DNA of 64,000 bases from Oxytricha trifallax (taxonomy: Eukaryota > Ciliophora > Spirotrichea > Sporadotrichida > Oxytrichidae), in the NCBI GenBank assembly GCA_000711775.1, contig ARYC01017122.1, positions 62,001-126,000 on the forward strand, in the 5' to 3' direction. This document shows positions 61,601-64,000 of this stretch, piece by piece; position 1 is the stretch's first letter, and each line of letters opens with the position of its first letter. Below the pieces are notes generated by a model, which made no database searches, had not been told where the DNA came from, and saw only the letters and a list, made by a program, of their open reading frames with translations. A program made the position numbers and the translations under genes.

Positions 61601-64000
61601 CATTAATAAAATTTTCTACAAAATGTATAAATGGACCTTGCAGAGTTCCCCACAATGGAGAAAAATTTCTAAAAATTTACTCAATCTTCTTACTTCTCAA
61701 TTTTGTCTCTTACCTTTGTTGTTGTAATTTTAGTCACCCAATTTGTGTAGCAATAAAAAAATCTAATTAGGGCTATTTATTTTCACGTTATCTCACTTTT
61801 GGAGCTAAGGTCCACTTTTCATTTTTCATAGAAACTAGATTCACACCAGGAAAACTTATTCAAGCACGAGATTCTTAGCGTGAACTATGTCTTGGCACCT
61901 TTTAAGCATTTATAACCCCCATTGAATGCCTCTTATGCGGTGAAACTTAAAATCTACTGCTTATCTTTAATAACTAAAAAGATTTATCATAAATTGTGTT
62001 CTCAAGCGTATTTAATCACCCTACTCTCCTAGAACTTAGTTATTAAATATTAATTTTTAATTTTTTTGAGAAAATAAATTCATATTTATTTATTAAATTA
62101 AATTTTAAAACTTTCTTAAAGTAAATAAAAGGAATAAATATTTCAACTTAAATTCCTTATTACTAAATTTATATCACCCTACTTCAAATCATATGTATAT
62201 TTATTAAACTAACTTAATAAATAAAATATTTATAATTTAAATTAATTTTCTTAACTTAATTGAAAGAATTAAAACTTCTTTTTTTTTTGCTCTTATTTCC
62301 TTAAAAAAGCTATATAATTTAATCAATTAATACATGCCAGACATATCATCATATGAAAAATATTAGGAAAGTATTAAATTATAATAATATGCAAAGCGTC
62401 ATTATTTAGTTTTAATTTTTCTACTATTATTCCATTTTTTTAATTTAATCTCTCATCTCCTCTCGTTGTGCTTAAATTTTTAGAACTCAAAAAACTAAAT
62501 ATATATTAAGATATTTTTAATTTATTATTCCTTATAATTTTAAGTTAATTATTTTCATAAAATTATAAATATTCTCCCTAATTTCTTTGAGTTAAAAACA
62601 ATAAATATAAAGTATAATTTAAAAGTTAATCATCCAAGAATCCTTTTATTATCTTGTGAATATTATAAATACAATTATATTTTACTTAAAATAAATTTCA
62701 TATTTTAAATAAAACATATAAATTATTTGAAAATATATGAATTTATTGAACAATCCCATTGGTTACTTTTAATTTTAAATATTCATGATTTTTTTATTAC
62801 CAATAAAATTTATTTCATTTAGCATTTAAAGAAATTCTAATTAATTTTTAGAAATTCAAATAAATAACATAACATATAATTAAACTTAAATCTAAAAAAT
62901 TTTACTAAATTTATTTGAAAATAACAATTAAATTATTATATTTTTAATTTTTTTTAATCAACAAAATTAAAATTTGGGGGGGGGAAGTTTCCTGCCCCCA
63001 GACAGTTTCCTGCCCCAAAAGGTAGTTTCCTGCCCCAAAAGGTAGTTTCCTGCCCCCAACATTAAATTTTATGTTTTTGCAATAAATTTAATAGAAACAA
63101 ATTAATTTCAATTTCAGTAACCATAATCATGTACTATACATCATTAATTATTATATAATTTTCAAGGTACATAATTATTCGTTATCAAATTATATATTAT
63201 TGACAAGGCTAAAATAAGTGTTTTTTTTAAATAATTAATGTAATTTTCATTAAATTTTAAATTGATTATCAAGGTAGAAATGATATTTGAAGCTAAATTT
63301 TTAAAAAAAACTACATAATAATAGATGATAAAGATTCTTTGAAAATTATAAAAATTGCATATTTTTATGTACGGGGCAGGAAACTACCTTTTTGGGGGCA
63401 GGAAACTTCCCCCCTTGGGTGCATATAAAATTTTGGGGCAGGAAACTTCCCCCCCTAAAATTTAATTATTTTTATTCAATTAATAATCATAAAACTACCA
63501 AGAGTGTTTTTACTTTTTATAATTTATACTAAGTCCTTTAAGATTGGAGATTCCTTCTACGATTTCATTTGATCTTAAATGATACATCTCTAATCGTCTT
63601 TTTGCTTAATAGTTGCTCTATCGAGATCATTAAAATTAATAATAGTAAAATTATAAATATTTAGTGGCATTGTCGAAGTGGATAGAGTAATTAAGTTCGC
63701 AAGATTACTAAAATAAATAATTCATGGGCAAAAAGTCTTGAGAGTGAAGTTGTTTATGATTCTTCAAAATCGTTTAGATCATGCAATTTAAAATATCAAT
63801 CATTTATAAATGGCATTAAATATTTAAAATTTTAAAGTATTATAATTTTATTTTTAAAAAAAACTAAAAGAGTTCTTAAAAAATATTTTGATTTAATGAA
63901 TAATTTGCTTCGATTTAGCTTGAAATATTAAATCGTCTTCAATTTATTTAAAATTTAAAAGTATTTTTTCTTCTTAAGACTTTACCTATTAATGTTGGAT
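21055..64000 (-). CDS. VLIG/GVIN-like very large GTPase with C-terminal vWA domain, fragmented into ~70 MDSs (5' end outside window)
   Basis: One minus-strand gene is spread over at least 43 kb. At 60.0-60.95 kb the joined MDSs give the VLIG hallmark (NNTEAFEIIDGNNL), P-loop GPQSSGKSLLLNFLFG, SAQGRCTKGVYG, ILILDTEGIQAAEA, and NKGDINSQMQETLKLAAE. This order and wording fit the VLIG-type G domain (GLQSSGKS, AGRCTRG, IDTEG, ..MQDIL). Helical, charged MDSs follow for ~35 kb, as expected for the long helical body of such proteins. At 21-23 kb a vWA domain appears with the MIDAS motif LLDTSGSM and FVDGGNDFAEPL. All MDSs seen are on the same strand and in collinear order. Fifteen junctions in the N-terminal third and at 30 kb were checked in frame. 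A vWA fusion to a VLIG GTPase is unfamiliar to me. Whether every MDS listed below belongs to this gene is an inference from strand, spacing and style. The role is unknown; it is possibly a large GTP-driven membrane or defence-type ATPase-like machine. Confidence 0.7.
22070..22145 (-). CDS. VLIG-vWA gene, MDS 21: vWA middle part (approximate)
   Basis: This reads HSKVTTVTHNDYVQEIFEDK and then IPDMKL. The K/VT.VTHND pattern fits the second beta strand of a vWA domain (V.VVTF...A). Confidence 0.6.
22507..22783. repeat. MITE-like unit with TIR AAGGAATGCATTTGA
   Basis: The left end is GAAGGAATGCATTTGAATTT and the right end ATCATATGTATTCCTAC. The interior has family words GAAACTTAGAGAATTTGG, CATACCCCTCTTAAGC and AAAGTCGAAATT. 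It lies in the IES between vWA MDSs. Confidence 0.7.
22905..23105 (-). CDS. VLIG-vWA gene, MDS 20: vWA domain with MIDAS motif
   Basis: This reads RIIKIYRRKQSIDIKFIRAE, HVSRNFQEIHYILLLDTSGS, MEGQRWDELMKSVRAFMEAV. DTSGS is the DxSxS metal-binding MIDAS motif at the first strand, and the following helix (W.EL..S...F..AV) is typical of vWA domains. The domain continues in MDSs at 22.1 and 21.1 kb. Confidence 0.85.
23750..23990 (-). CDS. VLIG-vWA gene, MDS block 19 (approximate)
   Basis: 23,830-23,990 reads FDLNSKMNYQKYSDDNKIFY and YYNSNFQYYYSIPNNNLK, Tyr/Asn-rich. 23,750-23,815 reads NSNCHEVGIAVVQSKSRNY. They lie just upstream of the vWA domain in gene order. Confidence 0.5.
24578..25387. repeat. 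Foldback element 4 with nested GAGCGAAACTTCGCTC palindromes
   Basis: The arms span about 24,578-24,945 and 25,030-25,387. The termini AAGGTAAAATTTTTTTAGTG are shared with foldback 5. Near 24,758-24,800 each arm holds TAGAGCGAAACTTCGCTCCA and a second inverse unit TAGAGCGAAGTTTCGCTCCA. A related outward ORF is present in both arms (MHLGRRHFCIFGAKLRSKLL and onward), with one GAA/TAA difference that is Glu/Gln in this code. Confidence 0.9.
25552..26363. repeat. Foldback element 5 with nested AGCGCATATGCGCT palindromes
   Basis: The arms span about 25,552-25,940 and 25,970-26,363. The termini AAGGTTGAATTTTTTTAGCG and the inverse match those of foldback 4. The core of each arm holds CAGCGCATATGCGCTGA and AGCGCAGACTGCGCT, which are palindromes inside the palindrome. 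Both arms carry the same 61-codon outward ORF (25,633-25,818 minus and 26,099-26,284 plus: MALKMSTEPRFNSAQSALNK and onward). Confidence 0.9.
26385..27480 (-). CDS. VLIG-vWA gene, MDS block 18 (approximate)
   Basis: 27425-27480 reads HQDKLIYPHFRDNQIT. 27165-27275 reads DNNNVVHQGKVYKWTNFKQI and PEFKNWKFSSNDQTQ, and is clearly coding. 26385-26430 reads SFISKMSNRSLLQ, which is weak. Confidence 0.5.
27298..27783. repeat. Hairpin element with GGGGGAAGTTTCCTGCCC ends
   Basis: The left end near 27,298 reads GGGGGGAAGTTTCCTGCCC, followed by a diverged second unit at 27,340-27,360. The right end near 27,762-27,783 reads GGCCAGGAAATTCCTCCCAC. It is a diverged third copy of the family at 42.2 and 62.98 kb. 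An MDS-like island (27,425-27,480) lies inside, so the element may be two separate ends. Confidence 0.5.
27880..29105 (-). CDS. VLIG-vWA gene, MDS block 17 (approximate)
   Basis: The coding islands are as follows. 29050-29105 reads KILPALQNLQPQTQLN. 28775-28830 reads VNDSFRANKIILSYL. 27950-28020 reads KMQCDAEHRVDQLLEDRIHE. 27880-27925 reads KCSQGHRIQGFGGN. Smaller candidates near 28,450 and 28,620 are not secure. Confidence 0.5.
29815..30850 (-). CDS. VLIG-vWA gene, MDS block 16
   Basis: The MDSs are 30716 to about 30850, 30501-30585, about 30345-30443, about 30045-30150, and about 29815-29885. They read NELANKAAAQYITLVVKKEF, PKDKIVTIDNIKMRCGLDSK, PLPNHFDMDKSIDEDLASSL, KGEQVSNIENFLKFVNKETD, HKYFIKYESIKFIKEVFASN, EFKEFALIFMNNIDCQVYK. 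The first two junctions were checked in frame (pointers ATCAAAAT and TCAA), which shows the collinear pointer logic also holds deep in the gene. Confidence 0.72.
30444..30504 (-). other. IES, pointer TCAA
   Basis: This 61-nt IES has pointers at 30501-30504 and 30440-30443. The join gives IDEDLASSLKGEQVS. Confidence 0.75.
30586..30723 (-). other. IES, pointer ATCAAAAT
   Basis: This 138-nt IES has 8-bp pointers at 30716-30723 and 30578-30585. The join gives IVTIDNIKMRCGLDS. Confidence 0.88.
31630..32910 (-). CDS. VLIG-vWA gene, MDS block 15 (approximate)
   Basis: The coding islands are as follows. 32830-32910 reads NINAENDEMTLYNILYFFID. 32450-32505 reads VFVFNNIQETLQKCNRQ. 32150-32270 reads NKWFNTQWKDFIVPEMKNIK and ENFSRKLNKSLLK. 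31800-31890 reads NEIYVFFEQLQQFIIKSNTN. 31630-31685 reads KNMNGSVADKKSK. Confidence 0.58.
33291..33326. repeat. (TA)n microsatellite
   Basis: This is an uninterrupted TA dinucleotide run of about 36 bp. Shorter runs occur near 27,672 and 39,965. Confidence 0.95.
33800..36810. pseudogene. Decayed gene or transposon stretch, frames broken by TGA
   Basis: This ~3-kb tract has higher G/C and long coding-like stretches that do not join. On the minus strand, 35,590-34,330 reads YHSQRQNSRDEKKHSQIMK, LEQSIHFKQAIVLNFLGKRR, TPILMLTQSEETKILTRQRG, HSLSVDLNIIDC with TGA at several internal positions. The last piece faintly recalls the SPDLNPIE end of Tc1/mariner-type transposases. Minus 33,850-34,110 reads DKYASEENCFGIQQLPTQLQ. 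Minus 36,370-36,800 is open (SNAAIYSLSKQIISGYTLDL). Plus-strand readings of similar quality exist (FEDIKELKGWYKWKRLKRFK, ending TGA at 36,808). It is most likely an old transposon or pseudogene inside an IES of the GTPase gene; identity unresolved. Confidence 0.35.
35742..36165. other. GC-rich insert bounded by TTGGTATTA / TAATACCAA
   Basis: A ~350-bp block with roughly balanced base composition sits in AT-rich DNA. It is bounded by TTGGTATT near 35,742 and AATACCAA near 36,158. It has several strong stems (CCTGGCTATTGACCAGG, GCAGAGATCTGC, and ACCAGGTTCCACCGC pairing with GCTGTGGTAG....ACCTGGT). A 122-codon minus ORF (35,813-36,181) crosses it: SQQRWNLVSIFSRLPFNCLQ, EADLCEQCGGYSWSIARLL. It could be a structured RNA gene or a small element; no family was matched. 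Confidence 0.4.
37525..39730 (-). CDS. VLIG-vWA gene, MDS block 14 (approximate)
   Basis: The coding islands are as follows. 39645-39730 reads VINYLCDDKIEGELLKVN. 39310-39395 reads QLNEDLERFAFKLSEKGTS. 38925-39000 reads EENSILLVQNYTPQPFERSN. 38335-38490 reads LSEQLLIKIEQSSIDTLRIG and SKLTSNQEEQDQALAT. 37810-37950 reads VKLALDFLIKKYTEEAKIEF and EESFKRLSVLFNKRSFIIG. 37690-37735 reads LIFEKEAKPIKSYS. 37525-37565 reads EIKKLLFVQRIRF. Confidence 0.6.
40490..42185 (-). CDS. VLIG-vWA gene, MDS block 13 (approximate)
   Basis: The coding islands are as follows. 42115-42185 reads IVRTAILSSRDYKEADNVF. 41620-41715 reads NNSSQNLTGALEVSNKNKLQ. 41275-41375 reads LASNSRSSQMSDQSDATLA and AMEYVTNMLNLEAI. 40920-41060 reads IIQEIETIVIKKVKCNGEQE and AGETITTLIADLKTDKGDEL. 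40810-40865 reads KFLQAIISKQLSKVQRK. 40490-40550 reads AEMQYKKSLWMLSRSYN. Confidence 0.6.
42249..42765. repeat. Hairpin element with poly-G tips and GGAAGTTTCCTGC repeats
   Basis: The left end is a run of ten Gs followed by two AAGTTTCCTGCAC units. The right end has two GTGCAGGAAACTTTCC units and ends in a C10 run and G. The interior is plain AT-rich DNA. It is a relative of the elements at 62.98 and 27.3 kb. Confidence 0.88.
42940..43107 (-). CDS. VLIG-vWA gene, MDS 12 (approximate)
   Basis: This clear coding segment reads EITWGLGQHRNAFTTKHIEN, SESQVLVPREYFERFDVNS, YKRLKPPVNQFKAKN. It is compositionally richer in G/C than its surroundings and ends in a CATCATCAT-type repeat near 42,930. The boundaries are not fixed. 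Confidence 0.6.
43130..43480. repeat. Possible eroded MITE copy
   Basis: The right end TTTCAATGCACTCCTACAT resembles the family TIR. The interior has GAGAGCTGGACTTGC and a GGAGCGAGATTTC inverse as in other copies. The left end is not clear. The 63-codon plus-strand ORF here is probably a by-product of the repeat. Confidence 0.4.
43730..44260 (+). pseudogene. Protein-kinase-like fragment on the opposite strand (tentative)
   Basis: The plus strand reads KKFLIVQLLQRDLKYYLFS and, after a frame change, DEALVFLLYYLYQGLDFG, VLHANNLIVSNNPKLAFGS. The order resembles kinase subdomains V-VII, closest in style to casein kinase 1 (VMELLG.SLE.LF, then H.......N.L....). The catalytic HRD and DFG residues are not preserved and a frame shift lies near 43,965. 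The minus strand is also partly open here, so this may be coincidence. Confidence 0.3.
45699..46307. repeat. Foldback element 6
   Basis: This is a long inverted repeat with arms 45,699-45,985 and about 46,020-46,307, nearly perfect. It includes GGTCTTACTGACCATCATTC and its inverse. The centre is AT-rich. No open frame of note was found, since TGA occurs early in the outward frames. Confidence 0.85.
46925..48985 (-). CDS. VLIG-vWA gene, MDS block 11 (approximate)
   Basis: The coding islands are as follows. 48780-48985 reads RQLFEGLIILIQLGCGQLDK and DSAICQQFIGHFIHSFPQEK. 48545-48600 reads NVMNFNTEVVIRTTLIK. 48195-48320 reads NLYINLSEELSHVGIKIRRN and FIEEALELAQTLKDGPVG. 47870-48000 reads GKWHKCKQEDEKYRNYIRVK and ISFRVANKEDQEIETAIRI. 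46925-47010 reads QQFIDRTFYEETDKYFQCD. Confidence 0.6.
47470..47830. repeat. MITE-like unit, degenerate
   Basis: This contains the family order CCGAAACTTC, AATTGGACTTTACTATTG, GGAGCGAGATAAATTGACT, with an inverse arm ending near TTTCATTCCAATTAAATT. The termini are eroded. It lies between MDSs of block 11. Confidence 0.45.
49480..50440 (-). CDS. VLIG-vWA gene, MDS block 10 (approximate)
   Basis: There are three short coding islands around the MITE unit. 50380-50440 reads NILLEEKYLINDEINLEQ. 50270-50345 reads LDSLSSQNRQLGEQIQLICS. 49480-49535 reads KFLEQKLMELEKLFK. The boundaries are not fixed. Confidence 0.5.
49544..49605. repeat. (ATA)n microsatellite
   Basis: This is an uninterrupted AAT/ATA trinucleotide run of about 60 bp. 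Confidence 0.95.
49660..50010. repeat. MITE-like unit, degenerate
   Basis: This contains the family order TTGAAACCTAGA, GTTGGACTT, AAACAAGATAACTC, an inverse arm with GATAGAGGGGACC, and a right end CAAATGCATACCAACA. The left TIR is eroded. It lies in an IES of the GTPase gene. Confidence 0.5.
51220..51560 (-). CDS. VLIG-vWA gene, MDS block 9 (approximate)
   Basis: 51375-51560 reads PSSENLIGALTMNKNTFRDI, IFKQFIQNLDSNVIDVHSS, ITIYDWKKLLQERIDRK. 51220-51285 reads RSHFLQIISSLIQALSLRNY. The first is one of the clearest mid-gene MDSs. Confidence 0.6.
51687..52100. repeat. MITE-like unit, degenerate
   Basis: The left end GTAGGAATACATTCAATT matches the family TIR. The right end near 52,085-52,100 is degenerate. 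The inner sequence contains the family words ACTCGACTTTAAT and AGAGAGCTAACT. Confidence 0.5.
52219..52575. repeat. MITE-like unit with TIR GTAGAAATACATTTGA
   Basis: Terminal inverted repeats (left GTAGAAATACATTTGA, right TCAATGTATTCCTAC) surround two imperfectly paired arms. The whole unit of about 355 bp can fold. It belongs to the same family as units at 18.3, 22.5 and 51.7 kb and has no coding capacity. Confidence 0.75.
52675..52765 (-). CDS. VLIG-vWA gene, MDS 8 (approximate)
   Basis: This reads QRKESIIREDTYKFVRNLYN and then QEMGTVFYANN. It has clear coding character in AT-rich surroundings. The boundaries were not determined. Confidence 0.55.
53520..55170 (-). CDS. VLIG-vWA gene, MDS block 7 (approximate)
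   Basis: The coding islands, with boundaries approximate, are as follows. 55085-55170 reads LMNLMLQFDYNILRIQEE. 54850-54995 reads IHFDIIFNKIESSIFKFYIE. 54555-54610 reads FAPSRRIDELLQRIV. 53795-53995 reads QWINQAREIVSEFVEKKSKK, KIGFAKLNEAISRLLKIKKK, EAEEHFVKEWKAIEDEI. 53640-53690 reads RKDNTTAKLNQFLSL. 53520-53615 reads YKFLEELQQLNQVEIEKYVK. The style is charged and helical, consistent with the body of a VLIG-like protein. Confidence 0.62.
55340..56035. repeat. Foldback element 8
   Basis: The arms are about 55,340-55,535 and 55,830-56,035, almost identical. They include CTGATCTCGAGATCGGTGCT and its inverse, with a ~300-bp spacer that itself contains a shorter imperfect inverted repeat. Outward reading of the arms gives RLLLMLQTDYVKEHRSRDQ and ends in TGA. 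It is adjacent to foldback 9. Confidence 0.8.
56125..57040. repeat. Foldback element 9 with a GC-rich loop
   Basis: The arms are about 56,125-56,365 and 56,795-57,040. Each contains GGGCAGGTTGTGTGCA-type sequence near the loop and a TGCACAATCTGCACAAT pair. The ~420-bp loop is far GC-richer than the rest of the window. It lies in a long IES of the GTPase gene. Confidence 0.85.
56370..56785 (-). CDS. ORF in the loop of foldback 9, unknown product
   Basis: The minus strand is open for more than 110 codons with few TAA/TAG: LCYDLSVNLPGCVYTHAITE, LVRWFSECLQNRHIRIDRLQ, RPLEIFTKPCSPHHGASLS, CREPVKFQGLWIPTSRGGR. A second frame upstream reads VRWRQYFTERCENDIESLIS. Base composition differs sharply from all neighbouring MDSs, which suggests a separate origin. 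No family was recognised. It may be a cargo ORF of the element or an MDS of another gene. Confidence 0.4.
57650..57860 (-). CDS. VLIG-vWA gene, MDS 6 (approximate)
   Basis: About 65 codons read SVSQWFSFACKYWNFTEKFK, GMMDFKNPEQKKQEGLIKIK, NEFENKQEINKQIIEEI. The Trp-rich start followed by a charged helix is typical of the region behind the G domain in VLIG-like proteins (W....F.DF). The boundaries are not fixed. Confidence 0.6.
58620..59800 (-). CDS. VLIG-vWA gene, MDS block 5 (approximate)
   Basis: These are coding islands whose boundaries were not pointer-checked. About 59735-59800 reads QAKRIYSDEYALQYRQQKR. About 59570-59650 reads LLENTRQAENQQNFQK. About 59240-59345 reads NASKSQCIEKLSSAIKELG. 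About 58620-58725 reads TITSENVFLLPYAFDKAGNR. The third could follow the G domain as the region after G4, but a second frame is also open there. Confidence 0.45.
60000..60948 (-). CDS. VLIG-vWA gene, MDS block 4: GTPase domain
   Basis: The MDSs are 60846-60948, 60600-60806, 60526-60580, 60453-60484, 60211-60299, and about 60000-60155. Joined, they read NQSFSYEFIIRELYLLSQY, AFEIIDGNNLAFVEGVYDKY, DIFVISVIGPQSSGKSLLLN, FLFGTQFQSAQGRCTKGVYG, KILILDTEGIQAAEARDERF, DSRIVFYSLCVSHVVIICNK, GDINSQMQETLKLAAESISK. The P-loop is GPQSSGKS, the switch I block is GRCTKGVYG and G3 is DTEG. In this family the G4 position is expected further on, in the next MDSs. All six junctions were checked in frame. Confidence 0.88.
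60156..60214 (-). other. IES, pointer TGCA
   Basis: This 59-nt IES has pointers at 60211-60214 and 60152-60155. The join gives DTEGIQAAEARDERF. Confidence 0.9.
60300..60458 (-). other. IES, pointer GAGTTT
   Basis: This 159-nt IES has pointers at 60453-60458 and 60294-60299. The join gives RCTKGVYGAIINL. Confidence 0.92.
60485..60529 (-). other. IES, pointer ATCT (same pointer as the preceding IES)
   Basis: This 45-nt IES has pointers at 60526-60529 and 60481-60484. The join gives FGTQFQSAQGRCTKG. Confidence 0.88.
60581..60603 (-). other. IES of 23 nt inside the P-loop, pointer ATCT
   Basis: The pointers are at 60600-60603 and 60577-60580. It splits GPQS from SGKS and must be removed to form the P-loop. 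Confidence 0.9.
60807..60852 (-). other. IES, pointer TAATATA
   Basis: This 46-nt IES has pointers at 60846-60852 and 60800-60806. The join gives LLSQYIEDKKGSKD. Confidence 0.88.
60949..61273 (-). other. IES, pointer AAATCATT
   Basis: This 325-nt AT-rich IES has 8-bp pointers at 61266-61273 and 60941-60948. The join gives MEKLKSLQIQEKALTQQ. Confidence 0.85.
61266..62044 (-). CDS. VLIG-vWA gene, MDS block 3
   Basis: The MDSs are 61869-62044, 61743-61842, 61572-61725, about 61450-61545, and 61266 to about 61330. They read AVDFKFHRIRGIQWGLQML, KRCQDIVHAKNLVSMKNEKW, TLAPKVRQRENKQPQLDF, FRNFSPLWGTLQGPFIHFVE, NANTPYTPSDKIRLFDGQ, and FWVGNPNNNDDTQMMEKL. This is upstream of the GTPase domain and has no known domain. 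Confidence 0.7.
61546..61574 (-). other. IES, pointer TTT
   Basis: This 29-nt IES has pointers at 61572-61574 and 61543-61545. The join gives HHRAKQFNANTPYTP. Confidence 0.55.
61726..61746 (-). other. IES of 21 nt, pointer ACAA
   Basis: The pointers are at 61743-61746 and 61722-61725. Removal deletes an in-frame TGA and gives FFIATQQQRQETK. Confidence 0.6.
61843..61874 (-). other. IES, pointer GAATCT
   Basis: This 32-nt IES has pointers at 61869-61874 and 61837-61842. The join gives DIVHAKNLVSMKNEK. The IES is unusually GC-rich for this window. Confidence 0.7.
62045..62406 (-). other. IES, pointer AATAA
   Basis: This 362-nt IES has pointers at 62402-62406 and 62040-62044. The join gives KLNNQVLGEQGD. 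A somewhat GC-richer end (reading DALHI) makes the boundary less certain. Confidence 0.5.
62402..62495 (-). CDS. VLIG-vWA gene, MDS 2
   Basis: This MDS reads KNLSTTRGDERLNQKNG and then IIVEKLKLNN. The 3' boundary is at pointer AATAA (62402-62406), while the 5' boundary is uncertain. Confidence 0.6.
62975..63457. repeat. Hairpin element with poly-G tips and GTTTCCTGCCCC repeats
   Basis: The left end (62,976-63,059) is a run of nine Gs, then GAAGTTTCCTGC and three more AGTTTCCTGCCCC units, two of them in tandem as GGTAGTTTCCTGCCCCAAAA. The right end (63,371-63,457) carries three inverse units GGGGCAGGAAACT. The interior is plain AT-rich DNA. It lies in the IES between MDS blocks 1 and 2. Relatives lie at 42.2 and 27.3 kb. 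Confidence 0.85.
63520..64000 (-). CDS. VLIG-vWA gene, MDS block 1 (N-terminal region)
   Basis: Four MDSs are present: 63969-64000, 63895-63940, 63662-63812 and about 63520-63646. Joined in frame they read VKSQEDDLIFQAKSKQII, HLQMIDILNCMIQTILKN, HSQDFLPMNYLFQQSCELNY, SIHFDNATIINFNDLDRAT. The IESs between them are 33, 86 and 19 nt. The N-terminus lies right of the window. Confidence 0.7.
63647..63665 (-). other. IES of only 19 nt, pointer ACTA
   Basis: The pointers are at 63662-63665 and 63643-63646. The join gives FDNATIINFNDLD. It is among the shortest IESs in the window. Confidence 0.6.
63813..63898 (-). other. IES, pointer CATT
   Basis: This 86-nt IES has pointers at 63895-63898 and 63809-63812. 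The join gives KQIIHLQMID. Confidence 0.65.
63941..63973 (-). other. IES, pointer GAAGA
   Basis: This 33-nt IES has pointers at 63969-63973 and 63936-63940. The join gives KSQEDDLIFQ. Confidence 0.75.

Overview
The window looks like germline (micronuclear) DNA of a hypotrich/spirotrich ciliate. Three things seen directly support this. Genes read cleanly only if TAA and TAG encode Gln and TGA is the stop. Coding segments (MDSs) are cut by short AT-rich segments (IESs) flanked by direct 'pointer' repeats of 2-8 bp, and removing one pointer copy plus the IES restores reading frame and family homology. Short GT..AG introns (32-94 nt) are also present. DNA outside genes is very AT-rich.

Left part (1-15,009): four genes, all on the minus strand. 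They are an RNase H2 subunit C gene cut by the window edge, a multi-membrane-span RING-finger protein with three introns and four IESs, a HEN1-type small-RNA 2'-O-methyltransferase with three introns, and an AP-1/2 beta-adaptin. The beta-adaptin gene is cut by 16 IESs. After removing them, the coding length is exactly 3,084 nt (1,027 codons plus TGA).

Middle part (15.5-26.4 kb): a cluster of near-perfect palindromic (foldback) elements. In two of them (15.7-16.35 and 18.95-20.03 kb) the arms read as mirrored protein-coding segments that share an encoded motif (WSL....LQQD). Two tandem relatives (24.6-25.4 and 25.55-26.36 kb) share termini but have different GC-rich cores made of smaller palindromes. 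A plus-strand fragment near 15.5 kb looks like part of a chitin-synthase-type glycosyltransferase.

Right part (about 21-64 kb): essentially one gene on the minus strand, shattered into roughly 70 small MDSs separated by IESs of 19 bp to several kb. Its product resembles the very large inducible GTPase (VLIG/GVIN) family. The hallmark block before the GTPase, the P-loop, the switch region, DTEG and the following helix region all lie at 60.0-60.95 kb. A vWA domain with a DTSGS MIDAS motif lies at the C-terminal end (21-23 kb). The N-terminus lies beyond the right edge. Its long IESs hold MITE-like repeats, hairpin elements with poly-G tips and GGAAGTTTCCTGC motifs, foldbacks with a GC-rich loop ORF, a decayed transposon-like or gene-like stretch (33.8-36.8 kb), and a kinase-like fragment on the opposite strand (43.7-44.3 kb).

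Limits: boundaries given as exact come from pointer pairs that I checked in frame. MDSs described as approximate were recognised only by coding character.
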